From positions 1-64,000 of the forward strand of contig JBAZZT010000004.1 in NCBI GenBank assembly GCA_041658705.1: a stretch of DNA of 64,000 nucleotides, given 5' to 3'. The notes beneath the pieces were generated by a model. It worked only from the letters and a program-made list of their open reading frames with translations, did no database searches and was not told the origin of the DNA. This DNA is from CAIKNB01 sp041658705 (GTDB taxonomy: Bacteria > Patescibacteriota > Patescibacteriia > 2-12-FULL-60-25). Shown here piece by piece: positions 45,808 to 53,614 of the stretch (the first letter of the stretch is position 1; the number at the start of each line of letters is the position of its first letter). A program made the position numbers and the translations under genes.

Positions 45808-48300
45808 ATGGAAGGACAGCAACAGCCGTTGCAGTACATCGGCAACATCGAACAACAAGACATCGTGCAGGAGATGCGCAAATCTTTCCTCGATTACGCC
45901 ATGAGCGTGATCGTGGATCGGGCGCTGCCTGACGTGCGCGACGGACTCAAACCCGTGCATCGTCGCATCCTGTACTCCATGTGGCAGAGCGGGCTGCGTT
46001 CCAATGCGCGTTTCAAGAAGTGCGCCACGGTGGTCGGCGACGTGCTCGGCAAATACCATCCGCACGGCGACGTCGCAGTCTACGATTCCTTGGTGCGCAT
46101 GGCGCAGGATTTTTCGTTGCGTTATCCGCTCATCCGCGGCCAAGGCAACTTCGGTTCGGTCGACGGCGATCCGGCTGCGGCCTATCGCTATACCGAATCC
46201 AAGTTGGCTGCCATCGCGGACGAGCTCATGTTCGACATCGAGAAGGAGACGGTCAACTTCCGCCCCAACTACGACGGTTCGACCAAGGAACCGAGCGTCT
46301 TGCCGGCTAGGTTGCCCAACCTGCTTTTGAACGGCACCCTGGGCATTGCGGTCGGCATGGCGACCAATATCCCGCCTCACAACTTGCGCGAGATCACCTC
46401 GGCCATCTGCGCTTTGATCGAAGATTCGGACATCACGGTCGAAGGCTTGATGAAGCACATCACGGGTCCTGACTTCCCGACCGGCGGCATCATCTACGAC
46501 ATCAACGAGATCAAGCAGGCCTACGCCACGGGCAAAGGCGGCATCGTGATGCGCGCCCGCGCCGAGATCACCGAGGATAAAGCCAACCAGTTCCGCATCA
46601 TCGTGACCGAAATCCCGTATCAGGTGAACAAGTCCACGCTCATGGAGCGCATCGCCGAGCTGGTGCTGGAGAAAAAAATCGACGGCATCAAAGGTTTGCA
46701 GGACGAGTCGAACAAAGACGGCATCCGCATCGTCATCGACCTTAAAAAAGACGCTTATCCGCGCAAAGTCCTGAACCAGTTGTACAAACAGACCCAGCTG
46801 CAGGAGACGTTCCACGTCAACATGCTGGCGCTGGTGGACGGCGGCATGCAGCCGCGCGTGCTCACGGTCAAGAACATCCTCGAGGAATACATCAAGCATC
46901 GGCAAGAGGTGGTGCGCCGCCGCACGGAATACGATTTGACGCGGGCCAAGGAGCGCGCCCACATCCTCGAAGGTTTGCGCATCGCTTTGCTCAAGATCGA
47001 CGAGGTCATCGCGACCATCAAAAAGTCCAAAGACAAGGATGAGGCCAAGATCAACCTGATCAAAAAGTTCAAGCTGTCAGAGATTCAGGCCGTGGCCATC
47101 TTGGAGATGCGGCTGCAGCAGCTGGCCAACCTGGAGCGCCTCAAGATCGAGCAGGAATATGACGAGAAGATGGCTTTGATCAAGGAACTCGAAGCCATCC
47201 TGAAGTCGCCCAAAAAGATGTTGAGTATCATCCAGGGCGAAGTCGAGGAATTGCGCGAGAAGTACGGCGACGAACGCCGCACGCAAGTCATCAAATCGCC
47301 GGTGGGCGAATTCTCGAACGAAGATTTGATCCCCGACGAACCGACGGTGGTCATGCTCACGGCCGACGGCTACATCAAACGCATGCCCATCGACACCTTC
47401 CGCACGCAAGGCCGCGGCGGCAAAGGCGTGGCGGGCCTGACCACCAAAGAGGAAGACCGGGTCGAGCATCTTTTTTCGACCAACACGCACGCGGACATCT
47501 TATTCTTCACTTCGCGCGGCCGCGTCTTCCAGCTCAAGGCTTACGACGTGCCGGCCGGCAGCCGCACGGCCAAAGGCCAAGCCATCGTCAACTTCCTGCA
47601 GTTGGCGCCGGGGGAGAGGGTCGCGACGGCGCTGGCCATGGGCGACATTGAAGGCTCGAAACATCTGGTCATGGTGACGCAGCAAGGCACGATCAAAAAG
47701 ACTTCGCTCGAAGAGTTCGAGAACGTGCGCCGCTCCGGCCTGATCGCCATCAACCTGCGCGACGGCGACGACCTCAAGTGGGTCAAGCCGTCATCCGGCG
47801 CGGACGAGATCGTGCTCGTGACCAAAAACGGCCAAGCCATCCGTTTCAAAGAGACCGACGTGCGGGCTATGGGACGCAACGCGTCCGGCGTGCGCGGCGT
47901 CAACCTGAAGAAAAACGATTTGGTGGTGGGCATGGACGTGGTCATCCCGTCGCTCGTGAAAAAAGGCCATCTGGACCTCTTCACCATCGCGGAGAACGGT
48001 TTGGGCAAGCGCACCAACTTGTCGGAATACAAAGTGCAGAAGCGCGGCGGCTCGGGTATCCGCACCATGAAAGTGACGGCCAAGACCGGCGGCGTGATCG
48101 GCGCTTACGTCTCGTCCAAAGACGAGGAGCGCGACATCATGCTCATGTCGAAAAAAGGCATCGTCATCCGCGTGCCCTTCAAGACCGTGCCCATCCTCGG
48201 CCGCGACACCCAAGGCGTGCGCATCATGCGCTTCAAGGAAGACGGCGACCTGGTCTCAAGCGTGACCTTCATCGGCGCCGACGGCAAGAGCGCGGAATAA
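45808..48300 (+). CDS. gyrA: DNA gyrase subunit A
   Basis: This 830-aa type II topoisomerase subunit cuts and rejoins DNA. The catalytic Tyr is in AAAYRYTESKLA near residue 130; the quinolone-region block YHPHGDVAVYDSLVRMAQ is intact. The C-terminal wheel holds a GyrA box (QGRGGKG near residue 535), which favours gyrase over topoisomerase IV. No SD; a -10-like taaat lies directly before the ATG. Confidence 0.97.
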   Translation: MEGQQQPLQYIGNIEQQDIVQEMRKSFLDYAMSVIVDRALPDVRDGLKPVHRRILYSMWQSGLRSNARFKKCATVVGDVLGKYHPHGDVAVYDSLVRMAQDFSLRYPLIRGQGNFGSVDGDPAAAYRYTESKLAAIADELMFDIEKETVNFRPNYDGSTKEPSVLPARLPNLLLNGTLGIAVGMATNIPPHNLREITSAICALIEDSDITVEGLMKHITGPDFPTGGIIYDINEIKQAYATGKGGIVMRARAEITEDKANQFRIIVTEIPYQVNKSTLMERIAELVLEKKIDGIKGLQDESNKDGIRIVIDLKKDAYPRKVLNQLYKQTQLQETFHVNMLALVDGGMQPRVLTVKNILEEYIKHRQEVVRRRTEYDLTRAKERAHILEGLRIALLKIDEVIATIKKSKDKDEAKINLIKKFKLSEIQAVAILEMRLQQLANLERLKIEQEYDEKMALIKELEAILKSPKKMLSIIQGEVEELREKYGDERRTQVIKSPVGEFSNEDLIPDEPTVVMLTADGYIKRMPIDTFRTQGRGGKGVAGLTTKEEDRVEHLFSTNTHADILFFTSRGRVFQLKAYDVPAGSRTAKGQAIVNFLQLAPGERVATALAMGDIEGSKHLVMVTQQGTIKKTSLEEFENVRRSGLIAINLRDGDDLKWVKPSSGADEIVLVTKNGQAIRFKETDVRAMGRNASGVRGVNLKKNDLVVGMDVVIPSLVKKGHLDLFTIAENGLGKRTNLSEYKVQKRGGSGIRTMKVTAKTGGVIGAYVSSKDEERDIMLMSKKGIVIRVPFKTVPILGRDTQGVRIMRFKEDGDLVSSVTFIGADGKSAE

Positions 48301-48304
48301 AAAT

Positions 48305-48427
48305 ATGAGCAAATCGATAAAAATACTGCTGTTGATATCGATTCTGATCATACTTGCCGTCACCGGATTCATCTTAAGCGGAACACTCTCGATAGGGGAG
48401 TTGATGAAGTCGACGCCGCCAAGATAA
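48305..48427 (+). CDS. 40-aa single-helix membrane peptide
   Basis: An ATG 4 nt after the gyrA stop opens a 40-codon frame: a Lys-containing N-terminus, one hydrophobic helix (ILLLISILIILAVTGFIL), and a short polar tail ending STPPR. A strong terminator follows 3 nt after the stop, which supports co-transcription with gyrA. The function is unknown. Confidence 0.5.
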   Translation: MSKSIKILLLISILIILAVTGFILSGTLSIGELMKSTPPR

Positions 48428-48429
48428 TT

Positions 48430-48460
48430 AAAAACCATCCGCTCGTCGCGGATGGTTTTT
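48430..48460 (+). terminator. Terminator of the gyrA unit
   Basis: AAAAACCATCCGC and GCGGATGGTTTTT form a perfect stem around TCGTC. Confidence 0.9.
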
Positions 48461-48479
48461 GATGACTGGCGACGAGTGC

Positions 48480-48602
48480 CTATGCTGATAAAGGTCCTTC
48501 GGCTGCGCTGCTGCTCCGCTCAGGATGACAATCCTGTCCAGGATGACATTTTTTCTACAGCTCTCTTCACTGTCATCCTGAGCCTGTCGAAGGACCTTTT
48601 GC
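48480..48602. repeat. Palindromic repeats between gyrA and clpP
   Basis: gctgataaaggtccttcggc and an inverted copy (tgtcatcctgagcctgtcga) belong to the TGTCGAAGG family. Confidence 0.7.
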
Positions 48603-48623
48603 AGCGACCGATTGTCTTTTGGG

Positions 48624-49241
48624 TTACTTCAGGGTGAAAATCTTATCAATCAAACCGTAGGCCAGGGCTTGCGTCGGATCCATGAAATTGTCGCGGTCCG
48701 TGTCGTTCTCGATTTTTTTGAAGGCTTGGCCGGTGTGTTTGGCCAAGAGTTTGTTGATTTGGTCTTTGACCTTGAGGATGCGTTCGGCGCGGATTTTGAT
48801 GTCCGTGGCTTGGCCCTCGATACCGCCCAAAGGCTGGTGGATCATGATTTCGGAGTTGGGCAAAGCGAAACGCTTGCCTTTGGCGCCGCCCGCGAGCAAG
48901 ACCGCGGCCATGGAGGCGGACATGCCGATGCAGATGGTCGAGACATCGCACGCCACGTGCTGCATGGTGTCGTAGACCGCGAGGCCGGCCGTCACGCTGC
49001 CGCCCGGGGAGTTGATGTAAAGTTTGATGTCCTTGGTCTTGTCCTGGCTCTCGAGGAAGAGCATCTGCGCGATGATGATGTTGGCCGTGTCGTCGTCGAT
49101 GGGCGAGCCGAGCATCACGATGCGGTCCTTCAACAGACGCGAGTAGATGTCATACGCGCGTTCGCCGTAGGTGGATTTTTCGATCACGGTCGGCACCAGC
49201 CAGGAACTGTTGAGGTGGGAGTTGAGGGAATAGGGATTCAT
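48624..49241 (-). CDS. clpP: ATP-dependent Clp protease proteolytic subunit
   Basis: This 205-aa serine peptidase forms the ClpP barrel. The catalytic triad is Ser in CIGMSASMAA near residue 106, His in EIMIHQPLGG near 131, and Asp in TDRDNFMDP near 182. The oxyanion block YINSPGGSVTAGLAIYD-type is present. It is convergent with gyrA. Confidence 0.96.
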   Translation of the reverse strand: MNPYSLNSHLNSSWLVPTVIEKSTYGERAYDIYSRLLKDRIVMLGSPIDDDTANIIIAQMLFLESQDKTKDIKLYINSPGGSVTAGLAVYDTMQHVACDVSTICIGMSASMAAVLLAGGAKGKRFALPNSEIMIHQPLGGIEGQATDIKIRAERILKVKDQINKLLAKHTGQAFKKIENDTDRDNFMDPTQALAYGLIDKIFTLK

Positions 49242-49556
49242 AGGAGATGGTCGTTAGTCAGTTAAAAAGAAGTTGTCATTGCGAGCGCATATACCAAATG
49301 CGCGTGGCAATCTCTGATGGTTTTCAATATATCTCATATCCTTTTAGCAGTCAAAAGCAGCGAGTGCTAAGGTCATGGAACACGGAACATGGAGCACGGA
49401 ACATCTTTAAATAGCGGAAAAATGCAGGATGCGAGCGTTGACAATAGGCTCGAATCATGCCATATTCGGCGTAGCTCTTTCGCAACACCATAGGGCGCGA
49501 ACCGGTCGCATGGGGCGATTGGGTAGTGCGAGATGGTTAGCGTGGAGGATACGAGA

Positions 49557-50351
49557 ATGACCATCCAAGGCAAACTCAAGCAGATCAAAGAACGAGCGGC
49601 AGCTGGCCAAATCCTGGAAATGGATTTGGACCAGTTCATCGCGAATCCGCTCCTCTGGCGCAAGGCCGCTCTGTCGGCCTGTGCCATCGCTCCCGAGGAC
49701 GCCCAGGCTTTCTGGCGAGGCGTGTACGACGAGTTGGGCATGAATGTGGCAGTGTCGACCATGTCCGCGCTCACCGACAAGCAGATCAAGTCGCTGGACA
49801 AGTTCAACTTCTTGCCCGTGTACATCCCGAGCATCTCCGAGGACAGATACCCCGAAGGTTTCATCAAGCCAGCCTGGGGCAAGTACCTCGATATCTCGGA
49901 GATCAAGCGCAAGCCGCTTGGAGGGTTCTGGGTCGCGATCGAAACAATCGCTAAGCCCGATTGGAATGATCCCGCAGGCTATGCCGAAGATCGCCTGATG
50001 GCGGCAGTGAAACGCAGCTCGCGCTTCGATACGAGCCACGACGACCTGGAACAAGGTCTGCTCAAGGCGATCGCCAAGGCCACAGGCTTCCCTAAGAAGG
50101 GAACGCGCCTGCCCACGGCTGAAGAGTGGAACTTCATCGCCAACCTGTTCAACTGGTTGCGCAAACATCGCGGCATGCGCTTGCCCGACCTCGGCGCCAA
50201 GGACTCCTGGGAATGGTGCGAAAACGCTTGCGGTTCGGGCAACTTCATCATCGTCGGTGACCGTGAGATCGGCGGGTTGGCTGGCGTGCGCAAGTACGGG
50301 CGCGGCGACCGCAGCGGCGATGTCGGCTTCCGCGTCCTGGCAGTTTTGTGA
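49557..50351 (+). CDS. FGE/C-type-lectin-fold protein, possible remote DGR target
   Basis: This 264-aa protein starts at ATG 49557 behind GGAGG (8 nt). The C-terminal part has formylglycine-enzyme or lectin-type features: RLPTAEEWNFIANLF, DSWEWCENACGSGNF and a final GDVGFRVLAVL. The stretch between (VGDREIGGLAGVRKYGRGDRSG) is rich in residues typical of diversified repeats. No TR matching it was found in the window, so its DGR status is inferred. The N-terminal helical half (IQGKLKQIKERAAAGQILEMDLDQF) is of unknown function. Upstream, 49242-49556 holds no gene. Confidence 0.65.
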   Translation: MTIQGKLKQIKERAAAGQILEMDLDQFIANPLLWRKAALSACAIAPEDAQAFWRGVYDELGMNVAVSTMSALTDKQIKSLDKFNFLPVYIPSISEDRYPEGFIKPAWGKYLDISEIKRKPLGGFWVAIETIAKPDWNDPAGYAEDRLMAAVKRSSRFDTSHDDLEQGLLKAIAKATGFPKKGTRLPTAEEWNFIANLFNWLRKHRGMRLPDLGAKDSWEWCENACGSGNFIIVGDREIGGLAGVRKYGRGDRSGDVGFRVLAVL

Positions 50352-50386
50352 CTCTGTCCCTCTGCCCTTTGACGCTCTGAACGTCA

Positions 50387-50427
50387 AACGTCCCGTTACC
50401 CCAACTTGGGTGCGGGACGTTTTTTGT
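50387..50427 (+). terminator. Terminator of 49557-50351
   Basis: AACGTCCCG and CGGGACGTT pair around ttaccccaacttgggtg, followed by T6. Confidence 0.8.
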
Positions 50428-50429
50428 TA

Positions 50430-50465
50430 CCAAGAAAAAAACAAACCCGGATAGGGTCCGGGCAG
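50430..50465 (-). terminator. Terminator of the Nudix/DHH unit
   Basis: On the minus strand CCCGGA-CCCTA-TCCGGG is followed by TTTGTTTTTTT. Confidence 0.8.
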
Positions 50466-50499
50466 AGCCTTGCACCAGACGGTGCAGGGCGGAGTGCCA

Positions 50500-50955
50500 T
50501 CAAGCGCAGCGGCGCAGCGCTTCTTGGGCGTAGTAGCGCACCAGCGGCAGCAAGTTGAGGGCGGGGTCGTCGAGGTCGTTGGTTTTGAACCAACGGATGT
50601 CGTCGTGCTCGCGTTCCGCCAAAACGACTTGGTCGGTGGCGGCGCGGGCTAGATAGACCAGCCCGATATGCTGGTGCGTCGACGTGATGTTATGGATGTC
50701 CATGAAGACCGGCGGGATGAGGCTGCGGCCGTTGGGCGTGGGTACAGAGGGCCGCGAACCCAAGAGTTCGATCTCGAGTCCGCTCTCTTCCCGCACTTCG
50801 CGCAAGATCGCGCTCTCCGGGTCTTCGTCGAGTTCGACATGGCCGCCCACGGGCAACCAAATGCCCAAAGCTTTGTGCTTGATGAGCAGGACTTTGCCCG
50901 CGTGGACGATGTAGGCGACGACGGCGAAATCTATCTTTTCATGAATGTGCGGCAT
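50500..50955 (-). CDS. Nudix hydrolase
   Basis: This 151-aa protein has a full Nudix box, GGHVELDEDPES followed by REVREESGL, near residues 37-59, which hydrolyses nucleoside diphosphates linked to another group. Substrate unknown. It starts 9 nt after the DHH gene stop, so the two form a minus-strand operon; both act on nucleotides. Confidence 0.9.
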   Translation of the reverse strand: MPHIHEKIDFAVVAYIVHAGKVLLIKHKALGIWLPVGGHVELDEDPESAILREVREESGLEIELLGSRPSVPTPNGRSLIPPVFMDIHNITSTHQHIGLVYLARAATDQVVLAEREHDDIRWFKTNDLDDPALNLLPLVRYYAQEALRRCA

Positions 50956-50964
50956 GGACTGACC

Positions 50965-51945
50965 TTAATCTTCCTTTCTAGCCGCGTCAACGATGCGCGG
51001 GCCTGCGGGCGTTTCTTCGATCCTGCCTGGGACGGTGAATCCGGCGGCTTTGCGATGTCCGCCGCCGCCCATGAGTTTAGCCAGCTTGGACACGTCGCGG
51101 CGGATGCTGCGGAACGAACCTTTGATGAATCCTCCGGGCAATTCGCGCAGCACCATGATGGTATCGCTGTCACCGACCACGGAGTTCAAAAAATTCGCCG
51201 CGCCGTCGATCGCCTCGGGCGTCACGTCCGAAGAATCCGCTTCCAAGATATACGTCGAGACCACGTCCAATTCTGTGTTGTGGCGCAGGCGCGAGAGCAT
51301 GACGCCCCAAATGCGCAGCATGTCGATGGATTTATTATGCAGCATGTGGTGCAGGATCTCGCCGTTGTGCGCGCCGGCCGACAACATGTGCGAAGCCGCG
51401 GCGATGGTCTCGGAGCGCGTGCTGGCGTTGGAAAAATTACTGGTATCAAAATAGATGCCAGTCAAGAGGGCGGTTGCGATCTTGGGATCAAGCGCGATGT
51501 TGTTATGCGCAAAAAAACGGTGCATGATCTCGCTCGTCGAACTGGCTTCCGGCAGCACGATGTTCATGTGTCCGTAGCGTTCGTTCGTGGCGTGATGATC
51601 GATGTTCACCAGGAGATATCCGGCGGGCAAACGGGGCACGTGGTCTTGCACGCCGCAATAACGCAGGTCGCCGGAATCGAAGATCATGACCACGTCATAG
51701 GTCGCATCGAAAACAGCCGGGTCGTCGGTATAAAGATGCACGCAATCCAGGAAAGCCAGCGACGGCGCGGGTTTGTCGGCACAGAACGCCGTGACTTGTT
51801 TGCCTTGTCCGGCGAGCCACATGAGCATGGCCGAGCTCGCGCCCAAAGTGTCGCCGTCCGGTTTTTTATGCGCCACCAAAAGCACGCGTCCGGCGCGCCG
51901 GAGTTCTTCGTGCAACCTGCCGTAGAGATGGCTCGTGGTATCCAT
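50965..51945 (-). CDS. DHH/DHHA1 phosphoesterase (NrnA-like)
   Basis: This 326-aa protein has the NrnA pattern: VAHKKPDGDTLGA near residue 25, VMIFDSGD near 87, NIDHHATNERYG near 117 (the DHH motif), and the DHHA1 glycine motif GGGGHRKAAGF near residue 300. Such enzymes degrade short RNA oligonucleotides, pAp or cyclic dinucleotide products. ATG 51945 was chosen over an upstream start that lies in spacer sequence. Confidence 0.92.
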   Translation of the reverse strand: MDTTSHLYGRLHEELRRAGRVLLVAHKKPDGDTLGASSAMLMWLAGQGKQVTAFCADKPAPSLAFLDCVHLYTDDPAVFDATYDVVMIFDSGDLRYCGVQDHVPRLPAGYLLVNIDHHATNERYGHMNIVLPEASSTSEIMHRFFAHNNIALDPKIATALLTGIYFDTSNFSNASTRSETIAAASHMLSAGAHNGEILHHMLHNKSIDMLRIWGVMLSRLRHNTELDVVSTYILEADSSDVTPEAIDGAANFLNSVVGDSDTIMVLRELPGGFIKGSFRSIRRDVSKLAKLMGGGGHRKAAGFTVPGRIEETPAGPRIVDAARKED

Positions 51946-51997
51946 GGCGATACAGGAGCTTAGCATTTGGATGCGAGCAGTCAAGGATCGACTATTT

Positions 51998-52118
51998 TGT
52001 CGTCCTGAGCTTGTCGAAGGATCTTTTTAAGTGTCTCGTCTGAATCAGTCAACGGTTGATAAAGGTCCTTCGACTGCGCTACGGCTCGTCAGACGAGCCT
52101 GCGCTCCGCTCAGGATGA
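51998..52118. repeat. Palindromic repeat, TGAGCTTGTCGAAGG family
   Basis: cctgagcttgtcgaaggatc and an inverted, interrupted arm (aggtccttcgactgcgctac...) lie upstream of the DHH gene. Confidence 0.7.
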
Positions 52119-52170
52119 ACAAATCTTAAAAAATACCGCCGTCAACGTGTGAAGTTAGACGGCGGATGAG

Positions 52171-52737
52171 TCATGAGGCGGCTTGCCTCTTGGGTTTAGC
52201 GGAATCGTCGGCTGCGCTCGATTCATCGACCAGTTCGGAGACCTGTAGGTATTCCTTGACGCGCTTGGCGCCTTCGGGAGCAGGTTTCGAATTCAGGTAG
52301 CGCTTGAGGTTGTCCTGATCCAAGCTGGTGTCCAGACCAGTCCGATAACCGATTTGGCCCAGCAGGATCTCCACGATTTCGCTTCCCAAGCGGCGCTTTT
52401 TCTCGCCGCGCTGCCAGCGCTTGGCCCTTTTTATCAAGTACTTCGTGAGGCCGCAGGCCACGTGCCCCCAGAAGAAGGTAATCACGGACAAGAACATGAG
52501 TAAGACGGAGGCAATCAAGAGGCTGCCCGCGATGCCCACGTCTCGATAGCTGGCTGCTTTGAGAGCCGGTTTTAGAGGGCGTTTGTCCAACCAGTGATCC
52601 GTGACCAGGAAGCCGACCGTGATACAAAGGTTGGCTATCACCCACGAGACTTCGCTCTTGAGCCAGTAGGCTAGAACGAACAGACCGAGGTGCGTCAGGA
52701 AACGAATGAACATCCAGAGCAGACCGTTCTTCGGCAT
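52171..52737 (-). CDS. Membrane orphan protein
   Basis: This 188-aa protein has two to four hydrophobic helices (FIRFLTHLGLFVLAYWL, then VIANLCITVGFLV and a longer one near residue 75), followed by a charged cytoplasmic tail. ATG 52737 follows AAGGAG (6 nt spacing). The much longer frame upstream is translated spacer repeat and is not part of the gene. Confidence 0.7.
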   Translation of the reverse strand: MPKNGLLWMFIRFLTHLGLFVLAYWLKSEVSWVIANLCITVGFLVTDHWLDKRPLKPALKAASYRDVGIAGSLLIASVLLMFLSVITFFWGHVACGLTKYLIKRAKRWQRGEKKRRLGSEIVEILLGQIGYRTGLDTSLDQDNLKRYLNSKPAPEGAKRVKEYLQVSELVDESSAADDSAKPKRQAAS

Positions 52738-52825
52738 GCCGATCTCCTTATGAAAGGACTGGCCATTAAAACAAAAAAATGGATAACAGTCAAGCCATCC
52801 TGGTGACACATCACACCGACTCCCT

Positions 52826-53072
52826 GTCATCCCAAGGAAGATTTTTATTCTCTGGATTACCTGGCCGCGCCACGTCCAACGTGGTTGAACCGGGTAATGA
52901 CAGAAGAAAGATGCGTCATCCCGTAACCCTCTTCTGTCATCCCGGCCAAGCAGCAGCGCGAGCCGGGATCTCTGAAATCGGAGATCCCGCATCAAGTGCG
53001 GGATGACAAGGGGCGGGGTGCGGGATGACAAGGGGGGCCGTGCGGGATGACAATAAAAGCAGGCGGGATGCC
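52826..53072. repeat. Cluster of CCCGGGATGAC-type repeats
   Basis: The 360-bp gap between 52171-52737 and rbfA holds gtcatcccggcc/ccgggatctctg, gatcccgcatcaagtgcggg and ggttgaaccgggtaatgaca units, the same families as at 43655-44185 and in leuS. No gene is seen. Confidence 0.75.
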
Positions 53073-53097
53073 ATAAAACTAACCGACCGCCGACTTT

Positions 53098-53445
53098 TTA
53101 CAGTTCTCCCTTTCTCTCCAACTCGTTTATTGTCTGTTCGATATGCGAAGCGTATTCTTCGGTCGTATCAACCTTCCAGAACAGATTCGGGATGCGGCGT
53201 AGGCGCAGGGTGCGGGCGATTTCGTGTTTGATTTCTTTGGAGAACTCGCGCAACGTGGCGAGCGCATCTTCCGTGCGGTCTCCCGGCAGGACCGAGATGG
53301 TGACGCTGGCGTGTTTTTCGTCGCGGGTCATCTTGGAATCCAGCACCGTCACGAAGATGCCGCGCGGGAATTCCACGACGGTGGGTAGCGCAGCGGCGAT
53401 CGCCATGCGCAGATGATCCATGCCTTGTTCCATTTTGCGGGACAT
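53098..53445 (-). CDS. rbfA: Ribosome-binding factor A
   Basis: This 115-aa KH-type protein helps mature the 16S rRNA 5' end. The family pattern is seen in VTISVLPGDRTEDALATLREF, then LRLRRIPNLFWKVDTTEEYASHIEQTI. Divergent from smc. An A/T-rich repeat spacer lies upstream. Confidence 0.85.
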   Translation of the reverse strand: MSRKMEQGMDHLRMAIAAALPTVVEFPRGIFVTVLDSKMTRDEKHASVTISVLPGDRTEDALATLREFSKEIKHEIARTLRLRRIPNLFWKVDTTEEYASHIEQTINELERKGEL

Positions 53446-53579
53446 ATAGGATAGAGGGTAGAGAGTAGACGGTAGCCAAAATTTCTAATGACTAATTTCT
53501 AATGTCTAACTTTTGACTTTCGACTCACAACCGCCACCTTAACAAGAATCAACGAAAAAGAAAACCCTGAACCTTCCCA

Positions 53580-53607
53580 TTTACCTGCGATTTTAGTACT
53601 CTAGTAC
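53580..53607 (+). promoter_or_regulatory. Leaderless promoter of smc
   Basis: TTTACC (53580-53585), a 16-nt spacer and TAGTAC (53602-53607), 7 nt before ATG 53615. A second TAGTAC precedes it at 53594. Confidence 0.45.
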
Positions 53608-53614
53608 GCATCGT

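Noticed and set aside
52738..53031. N-terminal extension of the 52171 gene (98 extra codons)
   Set aside because: It translates dispersed spacer repeats; the ATG at 52737 has a strong SD and begins the membrane protein properly.
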